DNA from: Microbacteriaceae bacterium
GTDB taxonomy: Bacteria; Actinomycetota; Actinomycetes; Actinomycetales; Microbacteriaceae
Direction of reading: 5' to 3'
NCBI GenBank assembly: GCA_023254555.1
Contig: JALRLI010000011.1
Span: forward strand, 1 to 19,682
DNA: 19,682 bases
Made by a program: the position numbers and the translations under genes. Shown piece by piece: positions 14,998-19,682 of this stretch. The notes below the pieces were generated by a model. That model saw only the letters and a program-made list of their open reading frames with translations. It ran no database searches and was not told the DNA's origin. How positions within the stretch are numbered: the first letter of the stretch is position 1; each line of letters opens with the position of its first letter.

Positions 14998-15594
14998 TCA
15001 GCCTTCTGCTTCGTCGAGTGTCAAGCGTTCTGCTCGCGCTGCTCTCCATACTTCACGTGCTGCGCCAGCGTTCAGCGCGGCAATCCCAAGCCCGACAACA
15101 ATATCTATCCAGCCGGTCACGATGACGAGGCTGATGAGTGCTGCCGCGATGATGGCGAGGTTCGCGATTGCATCATTTCGGGCAGAAAGCCACGCCGCTT
15201 TTGCGATACTGCCGTGGGCGTTGCGGTGCCGAGCAAGCATGGCAGATGCTGTCACGTTTATCACGAGGGCACCGAGCGCGGTGACGGTGAGCACAGTTGG
15301 CTGCGGGCGTTCAGGATTGATGATCTTCACCACGGTCATCCACACCGCCGCAGCGACCGGGATGAGAAAGAAGAACGTGAGCGCTGCGCCAGCTCGGGAG
15401 CGTTGTTTGAGCGTCCACACGGCCGCAAAGAAAATGAGCAGGTTGATTGCACCGTCTTCGAGAAAGTCGACACTGTCAGCCATCAGCGAGACCGAACGGA
15501 TGCTCAGCGCAGCCGCAAACTCGACTCCGAAGTAGCCCAGATTCATCAGGGCGATGATGAGCACCACCCTGCGAAACGCGCGAACCTCGGTCAT
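14998..15594 (-). CDS. CDF-like cation transporter lacking the C-terminal domain
   Basis: The protein has 198 residues and about six helices. VEFAAALSIRSVSLMADSVDFLEDGAINLL corresponds to TM1-2 of cation diffusion facilitators, with the acidic metal site in ADSVDFLED (D40, D43). KAAWLSARNDAIANLAIIAAALI corresponds to TM5, with D replacing the usual HxxxD pattern. The soluble C-terminal metal-binding domain of full CDFs (about 90 residues) is missing; the protein ends with a short charged tail. Short CDF-like proteins of this type occur widely in bacteria and their substrates are mostly uncharacterised. It is divergent from a TetR gene across a 68-base region with two palindromes, and upstream of the ZIP-like gene, so regulated metal export or import is the natural reading. 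Export is inferred, not shown. Confidence 0.82.
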   Translation of the reverse strand: MTEVRAFRRVVLIIALMNLGYFGVEFAAALSIRSVSLMADSVDFLEDGAINLLIFFAAVWTLKQRSRAGAALTFFFLIPVAAAVWMTVVKIINPERPQPTVLTVTALGALVINVTASAMLARHRNAHGSIAKAAWLSARNDAIANLAIIAAALISLVIVTGWIDIVVGLGIAALNAGAAREVWRAARAERLTLDEAEG

Positions 15595-15603
15595 GCGGCA
15601 AGC

Positions 15604-15629
15604 CTACACGCGTGTAGCTGACGTTCAGC
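15604..15629. promoter_or_regulatory. Two abutting palindromes between the CDF-like and TetR genes
   Basis: CTACACGCGTGTAG (15604-15617) is a perfect 14-base palindrome. GCTGA-CGT-TCAGC (15617-15629) is a second inverted repeat sharing one base with it. Both lie in the 68-base divergent gap. A minus-strand -10-like TAAAAT (15637-15632) sits just before them, so they would cover the CDF-like transcription start and leader. Such paired dyads are typical TetR operator sites; the adjacent TetR protein is the natural candidate to bind. Confidence 0.6.
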
Positions 15630-15662
15630 AGATTTTACTCTTCGTTCGCATAGGATAAAAAT

Positions 15663-16247
15663 ATGGGCGAAACGACACGGGGGCGTCGGCCAGGGCCATC
15701 AACCACGCACGAAGAGATTCTCGCGGCGGCGCGTGCTTGTCTCGTTGAATACGGCTTCGACAAGTCAACGCTCAAGAAGATCGCTGATCGTGCTGGTGTG
15801 AGCGATTCGCTGCTCATCCACCAATTTGGCACTCGCGAGAAGCTGCTGGTCGAAGCGATGGATGCTCCACAGGGCCTCGACCGGGCACTGAATCTCATTC
15901 GCCACTTGCCCAAGGGTATGTGGGGACGTGTCTTGGCAGAGGCGATGGCACGCGGTGAGGTTCGGAACAAGACCGCGCGCGAAAACCTTGAGTTACTCGT
16001 TCGTGCGGCTGCGCAATCGGAGGTAGCTGCACAAATGATCACCGACTGGGTCGTGACCGAACTCACCGAAGAAATACGCGGTCTAGGCATCAACAGCCCC
16101 GAGCTTCGCGCACGAGGATTCGCAACCGTGCTCTTTGGCACCACGTTCTCGAACGAAATTCTGAGCTTGCCCAATCTCGATACCAAGCAGCTTCGCGAAC
16201 AGGTGAAGCTTCGCGGCCGGGTACTACAGGCGATTCTCGCGGATTAG
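15663..16247 (+). CDS. TetR-family transcriptional regulator
   Basis: 194 residues with a basic N-terminal arm (RGRRPGPS) and a clear TetR HTH (EEILAAARACLVEYGFDKSTLKKIADRAGVSDSLLIHQFGTREKLLVEAM, about 17-66). An all-helical C-terminal domain follows with no ligand signature I recognise. The ATG at 15663 is preceded by AGGA eight bases upstream. It is divergent from the CDF-like/ZIP-like pair with two palindromes between them, so it probably represses those genes and itself; a metal or a toxic compound as effector is inference. The stop overlaps that of the convergent surface-protein fragment by four bases (TTAG). Confidence 0.88.
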   Translation: MGETTRGRRPGPSTTHEEILAAARACLVEYGFDKSTLKKIADRAGVSDSLLIHQFGTREKLLVEAMDAPQGLDRALNLIRHLPKGMWGRVLAEAMARGEVRNKTARENLELLVRAAAQSEVAAQMITDWVVTELTEEIRGLGINSPELRARGFATVLFGTTFSNEILSLPNLDTKQLREQVKLRGRVLQAILAD

Positions 16248-16639
16248 ACCTTATTGCGGCGCCTCATGGTAGCCAGTGCTATACCGGCGACACAAAGTAG
16301 ACCTGAAGCGGCAAACAATGAAGTGCCAAGAGTTGAACCCGTATTGCTGAGGGTGGCCAAGCCTCCCTCTGAACTCTGAGGCTCACTGGCCTGAGCCTTG
16401 ATCAATTCACCGGTGGCGCTCACCTCAAACCAGATTGTTGTTGACACTATTCCACCATTGAGACGAGTACCCGAGAGGGTGATGGTGTGCCATCCCGGCT
16501 CAAGGCCAGCGGGAATCAGTGCTGACCCTAAAAGCGCACCACTGGCACCGATGTTGCCACCCGCAATGGTTTGCGGATTTGATCTCACCACCAAGTTCCA
16601 TGGTTCACCCGGTCTCAACCCGGTCGTCTCGTAGTTCAC
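16244..16639 (-). pseudogene. C-terminal fragment of a sortase-anchored surface protein (LSNTG signal), N-terminus missing
   Basis: The frame ends with LSNTG, a hydrophobic helix (about 20 residues) and RRRNKV, a standard cell-wall sorting signal. Before it lies an immunoglobulin-like domain (GLRPGEPWNLVVRSNPQTIAGG, GLEPGWHTITLSGT). The nominal GTG start at 16639 has no signal peptide. The open frame continues upstream to 16741 with sensible protein (RTTTSLALNLDIAVGDQVENAPVNYE when read in parts), then meets a stop, and no better start exists. A secreted anchored protein without a signal peptide cannot be exported normally, so this is the tail of a once larger gene whose front has been removed. 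It faces the fragment at 16796-17185 head to head. Confidence 0.78.
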
Positions 16640-16795
16640 AGGGGCGTTCTCGACTTGATCGCCAACCGCAATGTCGAGGTTGAGAGCGAGTGAAGTAGTG
16701 GTGCGATTGACTCGGCACTTTCGACCGGTGACGCAGTAACCCTATTTGCAGATAAACCAGAGCTCGCAGAACAGGCAGGCGACGGCGACATCATC
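16640..16795. other. Junction where two truncated surface-protein genes meet
   Basis: Both neighbouring fragments remain open well into this stretch: the minus frame up to 16741 and the plus frame back to 16694. The protein-like reading on the minus strand holds to about 16700 (LNLDIAVGD) and on the plus strand from about 16727 (GDAVTLFADKPELAEQAGDGDIIV). The break therefore lies near 16700-16727. There is no promoter, ribosome-binding site, signal peptide or obvious inverted repeat here. A single deletion between two divergently transcribed genes would leave exactly this arrangement. Confidence 0.65.
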
Positions 16796-17185
16796 GTGAA
16801 CGGATCAGGTGCAATCGGGCATGAAACCGGTGCACGAGTATTGCTTTACTCGGGCACCAAAGGGTCAAGCACAGGGCTGACCACCTTGGTCGGCGGTGAA
16901 GAGAACACGCGCGTGGGGCTCGATGCCACTACAAACCTCTCTTCGGTGACCCCGGCAATCGCCTCGACCGGCATGTTTGCCCTGTATCGCGTGTCACCAG
17001 CCCCACCATCACCGGGTCCCGGCCCAACGCCTTCACCAACTTCGACTGCGGATACGACGGATGCCGCGCTTGCCCACACTGGTTCTCCTCTCGAAGCTGC
17101 GTGGACAACGATTGCACTTGGCGGAATCCTGTTGTCTCTGGGTGGTCTAATTCTGCTTCGCAGACTACGGGCGATACGCGGCTAA
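16796..17185 (+). pseudogene. C-terminal fragment of a second sortase-anchored surface protein (LAHTG signal), N-terminus missing
   Basis: The nominal GTG start at 16796 gives 129 residues without a signal peptide, and the open frame extends back to 16694 with credible protein (GDAVTLFADKPELAEQ). The C-terminus has a proline-rich wall spacer (SPAPPSPGPGPTPSPTST), LAHTG, a hydrophobic helix and RRLRAIRG, matching an LAxTG-type sorting signal. The front domain is too short to name. Like its minus-strand neighbour it looks like the tail of a beheaded surface-protein gene. It lies 35 bases from the convergent UbiB gene end, with nothing notable in that gap. Confidence 0.75.
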
Positions 17186-17220
17186 CACCGACTCCTTCTA
17201 CCTGCAGACGGGGAGCCCCC

Positions 17221-18909
17221 CTACCGATTATCGGTTCTTGCGAATATCGCGACGCCAAGCGGCACAAGCGAGGCGATGATGAGTACCGCTCCGAATACAG
17301 GGTCGTCTGCCCGAATAGTCACCCCAGCCAGCAGCAGCGACCCGAACAGTACCGCCGAAACGAGGCGACGAGCGCCCAACTCGAGCTGAGAGAGCCTGCG
17401 TTCAAGTTTCGGGTTCGTTATCTCGAGGTTGCCCTCTTCAATGCGAGTGATGAGCGAGTCGATGCGCCGCGGCAGTCGCCAGGCGAGTTGTGCGGCTGAG
17501 ACCGCTTCTGATCCCAAATCGCGCAGGGTATTGCCGCGTTCCTCCCGAATGAGCTGCGCTGCATAGGGCTCGACTGAATCCCAGAGGTTGTAGGCCGGGT
17601 CGAGTGTGCTGCAGACGCCCGAGGTGAGCGAAACCGCGCGGATGATGAGTAGAAAGTTCTTGGGTAGCTGAAACGGCAGCGCACGCACGAGCTCGCGAAA
17701 CTGGATTGCAAAGTCAACAAACTCTCGTGGATCGACCTCGCGCAGCTCAGCGAATCCCATCCCGCCGAAGCGAGCGAACAACTGAGTCATCGCCCGCTCG
17801 AGTTCTACTGTGTCAGCCGATGGCAGCAGCACATCGAGTTTCTTGGCGCCCGCAATCACGCCCCGAGCATCCCGCGAGGCAATCGCAATGAGCAAGGCCC
17901 TGAGCGTGCTGCGAGTTGCCCGCGGCACCTCGCCCATCATGCCGAAATCAATGAACGTGATGCGCCAGGGTCGAGTCGCATCTGGGTCAGTATTTGGCGT
18001 GACAAAGAGGTTACCTGGGTGTGGGTCAGCGTGAAAGAACCCGGCTTCAAAGAGCTGATCAAACATCACATCGGCAAAAACCGGGGCCACGTCAGCCGCG
18101 TCGATCCCGTTCGCAGCGAGTTTCTCGTGATCGGTAATCTTGATTGCGGAGACATCTTCAAGGGTGAGCAGCTCCCGAGTCGTTCGCTCCCACACAACCT
18201 GTGGCACGCTGACTCGGTCGTCGCCAGCAAACTGCTCTGCGAAGCGTTCGACGTTTGCGGCCTCGTTGAGGTAATCGATTTCTTCGCGGCTGGTGGTCGC
18301 GAACTCAGAAACCAGCGCAGGAGCATCCACTCGATTTGAAACCAGGCGAATTCGGCTCAGCCAGCCACCAATTCGCTTGAGTGCCGCGAGATCGACTTCA
18401 ACGATTTCAGCAATTCCGGGGCGCTGAACCTTGAGCACGACCCGATCGAATCCGACTTCAAGCGCATCACTAGGCAGCAGCACTGCGCGGTGTGTTTGCC
18501 CCAGAGAGGCTGCCGCCACGGGCACCTCTTCAACCGAGATGAATGCCCGGTCGAGAGTCATTCCAAGCTCGCGCTCAGCCAGCTCGCGAATTGCCGCGAA
18601 CGGCACCGGCGGCACTTCGTCTTGCAGCCCCTCAAGCTCAGCCGTGATCTCAGGCGGCAGTACGTCAAGCCGCGAGGACATGAACTGTCCGACCTTGATC
18701 ATCAAGCCGCCGAGCTCGACCGCGAGATCGTGAAACTTACGAGCGAACCGCTTCATGCGGCGGGTTCGCGTCGCGTTCGTGATGGCGGTCAGGCGAAACC
18801 TCGGTAGCACCAGTTCGTACCACCAGGTCTGCAACAGAAAACGAGCGGCGAATCGAGTGATTCGCAGATATCTCGCCCTCATGCGAGGTTGGCTGTGCTG
18901 GGCATCCAC
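17221..18909 (-). CDS. AarF/UbiB (ABC1/ADCK) family atypical kinase
   Basis: 562 residues with all UbiB-family hallmarks. KxGQ motif: IKVGQFMSSR (KVGQ 72-75). Alanine-rich nucleotide loop: AAASLGQTHRA (132-142). Lysine: VVLKVQRPG (K160). Acidic helix: REEIDYLNEAANVERF (near 209-222). Catalytic loop: HADPHPGN (293-300). Metal-binding DFG: FIDFGMMGE (321-323). Two C-terminal hydrophobic helices (about 515-557) anchor it in the membrane. In other bacteria UbiB supports quinone biosynthesis; actinobacteria use menaquinone, so the role here is probably in isoprenoid-lipid handling but is not shown. The GTG start at 18909 lacks a strong Shine-Dalgarno; an ATG nine codons in is an alternative. It follows the PadR gene by 30 bases on the same strand, probably as one operon. 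Confidence 0.92.
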   Translation of the reverse strand: MDAQHSQPRMRARYLRITRFAARFLLQTWWYELVLPRFRLTAITNATRTRRMKRFARKFHDLAVELGGLMIKVGQFMSSRLDVLPPEITAELEGLQDEVPPVPFAAIRELAERELGMTLDRAFISVEEVPVAAASLGQTHRAVLLPSDALEVGFDRVVLKVQRPGIAEIVEVDLAALKRIGGWLSRIRLVSNRVDAPALVSEFATTSREEIDYLNEAANVERFAEQFAGDDRVSVPQVVWERTTRELLTLEDVSAIKITDHEKLAANGIDAADVAPVFADVMFDQLFEAGFFHADPHPGNLFVTPNTDPDATRPWRITFIDFGMMGEVPRATRSTLRALLIAIASRDARGVIAGAKKLDVLLPSADTVELERAMTQLFARFGGMGFAELREVDPREFVDFAIQFRELVRALPFQLPKNFLLIIRAVSLTSGVCSTLDPAYNLWDSVEPYAAQLIREERGNTLRDLGSEAVSAAQLAWRLPRRIDSLITRIEEGNLEITNPKLERRLSQLELGARRLVSAVLFGSLLLAGVTIRADDPVFGAVLIIASLVPLGVAIFARTDNR

Positions 18910-18939
18910 TCGCCCAGTCTATGGCTTGGCGCCTGCGAG

Positions 18940-19485
18940 TTACCCCTGTGCGAGGAGGGTGTAGAGCTTGCGACGAGCCTCTTCGAGAATCTTCACGGCT
19001 TCGTCGACTTGTTCGGGCGTGCCGGAGCGGCCAACCTGTGCAGCAGCCTGTGCGAGCTCAACGCCAGCCTTCGGCAGTGCGGTGTTTACCGCGCCGAAAC
19101 GCTTCGTGTTCTCTTGCCATGGCGGGGCCGCCGCAGCAGACTTTGCCTCAGCCTGGCCTTCTTTGGTGAGTGAATACGTCTTACGCCCGTTCGCCTCTTT
19201 CGCAGTGATGAGCCCCTCATCGGCAAGCATCTGCAGCGTCGGGTAGACCGAGCCCGGGCTTGGCTTCCAGACACCGCCACTGCGTTCTTCAATCTGCTGG
19301 ATGATCTGGTAGCCGTGCATCGAGCCCTCGGCCAGTAACGCGAGCACCGCGGCACGAACGTCGCCACGCCCGACTCGGGTGGCAATCTTCTTATCGAAGG
19401 ATGTGCGGATCTGGTCAACCGCGTCAATAATTGCTTCGGTCATCTCGCCAGGTCGGAACGAATCTGCAGAAAATGGTTTCGCCAT
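18940..19485 (-). CDS. PadR-family transcriptional regulator
   Basis: 181 residues. A winged-helix PadR domain (about 40-115) is clear: RAAVLALLAEGSMHGYQIIQQIEERSGGVWKPSPGSVYPTLQMLADEGLITAKEANGRKTYSLTKEGQ. An N-terminal extension of about 40 residues precedes it. A C-terminal helical region (GVELAQAAAQVGRSGTPEQVDEAVKILEEARRKLYTLL) is the usual dimerisation part. The ATG at 19485 has GGAGAG upstream. It is the first gene of a padR-ubiB operon. Its own promoter region carries three AACGAYA repeats and a GATATG/CATATC dyad, consistent with autoregulation. PadR proteins often sense small aromatic or membrane-active compounds; the effector here is unknown. Confidence 0.9.
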   Translation of the reverse strand: MAKPFSADSFRPGEMTEAIIDAVDQIRTSFDKKIATRVGRGDVRAAVLALLAEGSMHGYQIIQQIEERSGGVWKPSPGSVYPTLQMLADEGLITAKEANGRKTYSLTKEGQAEAKSAAAAPPWQENTKRFGAVNTALPKAGVELAQAAAQVGRSGTPEQVDEAVKILEEARRKLYTLLAQG

Positions 19486-19536
19486 CGTGGTCTCTCCTCG
19501 GTTTCATGGATGCTGCACTGGTGCACTGCTTCTCTG

Positions 19537-19579
19537 AACGATATGCCTAAGAATAGCAAACGATACTGAACGACATATC
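19537..19579. promoter_or_regulatory. AACGAYA repeats and GATATG/CATATC dyad in the PadR promoter region
   Basis: AACGATA (19537-19543), AACGATA (19559-19565) and AACGACA (19569-19575) are direct repeats spaced 22 and 10 bases apart, close to two and one helical turns. They are bracketed by GATATG (19540-19545) and CATATC (19574-19579), which form an inverted repeat. A minus-strand -10-like TATTCT (19556-19551) lies between. This is a likely binding region for the PadR protein 50-95 bases downstream. The remaining bases to 19637 hold no gene I can support. Confidence 0.45.
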
Positions 19580-19637
19580 TTTAAGATCACTGAGGCGGGT
19601 CGCGAAGCCACTCGCTCGTCGGTTCAACACATCCGCC

Positions 19638-19674
19638 AAAAAACGGTGAAGGGCCGGCGCAAGCCAGCCCTTCA
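19638..19674 (-). terminator. Intrinsic terminator for a minus-strand gene beyond the right edge
   Basis: An 8-pair stem (TGAAGGGC 19647-19654 with GCCCTTCA 19667-19674), one C/A mismatch and three more pairs close a GCAA tetraloop. On the minus strand the hairpin is followed by ACCG and six T (19643-19638), a standard Rho-independent terminator. It implies a gene ending just right of position 19682 and transcribed leftward, so padR has its own promoter. Confidence 0.75.
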
Positions 19675-19682
19675 GTTCGTCG

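Noticed and set aside
16846..17079. Minus-strand open frames opposite the LAHTG fragment and the ubiB gene
   Set aside because: They are low-complexity shadows of the plus-strand proline-rich spacer and of the minus-strand kinase in other frames, without starts or protein features.
10109..18914. A 17-base exact repeat (ending GGGCATCCACTCGCC) at about 10109 and 18898
   Set aside because: It is coding in one place and antisense to the ubiB start in the other, with no flanking similarity; part of it is the over-represented GCATCC motif, so chance plus composition suffices.
1..19682. tRNA, rRNA, CRISPR, insertion sequence or prophage
   Set aside because: No cloverleaf with a T-loop, no regularly spaced repeat array, and no transposase, integrase or phage protein appears in any frame.

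Overview
The window looks like a compact chromosomal segment of an actinobacterium, most likely Microbacteriaceae or a close relative. The reasons are moderately high GC, frequent GTG starts, PucR, PadR and TetR regulators, an AarF/UbiB kinase, and surface proteins ending in LAxTG-type sortase signals of the kind used by actinobacterial class E sortases. Genes are tightly packed: five of the six convergent pairs overlap at their stop codons. I see no rRNA, tRNA, CRISPR array, transposase or phage gene.

Layout. 1-191: left edge with a terminator hairpin of an upstream gene. 192-3220: a beta-CASP metallo-beta-lactamase RNase-like protein (+), convergent with a secreted, wall-anchored protein carrying two InlB-type repeats (-). 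3496-3969: a small SRPBCC protein (+). 3937-7461: a minus-strand operon of a PucR regulator and two EamA/DMT transporters; the first transporter is frameshifted in a run of seven G. 7608-10523: a divergent plus-strand pair, CoA-acylating methylmalonate/malonate-semialdehyde dehydrogenase and a class III aminotransferase, forming a likely beta-alanine-type amine catabolic module. 10516-11847: a TMEM175-like channel and a TetR regulator (-). 11982-14200: a remnant of a polyamine-type ABC operon (5' part of the ATPase gene fused in frame to the 3' end of the binding-protein gene), followed by an amidohydrolase with a perfect 14-bp hairpin at its 5' end. 14197-15594: ZIP-like and CDF-like metal transporters (-), divergent from a TetR gene (15663-16247, +). 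16244-17185: two surface-protein C-terminal fragments whose missing N-termini face each other. 17221-19485: PadR and AarF/UbiB genes (-). The right edge carries PadR promoter repeats and a terminator for a minus-strand gene beyond the window.

How the genes fit together. The centre reads as a regulated nitrogen/amine-use region: PucR, permeases, aminotransferase, semialdehyde dehydrogenase, TetR, the former polyamine transporter and an amidohydrolase. The palindrome at the pucR 5' end and the one at the first TetR gene share the core ACAAWTTGT. The most striking theme is gene damage: a homopolymer frameshift, an in-frame deletion fusion and a double-truncation scar within 12 kb. This suggests either ongoing gene loss or consensus-assembly artefacts. 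I did not find a clearly new biological system; the truncated head-to-head surface cassettes, the amidohydrolase hairpin and an over-represented octamer (GAGCATCC) are the least explained signals.
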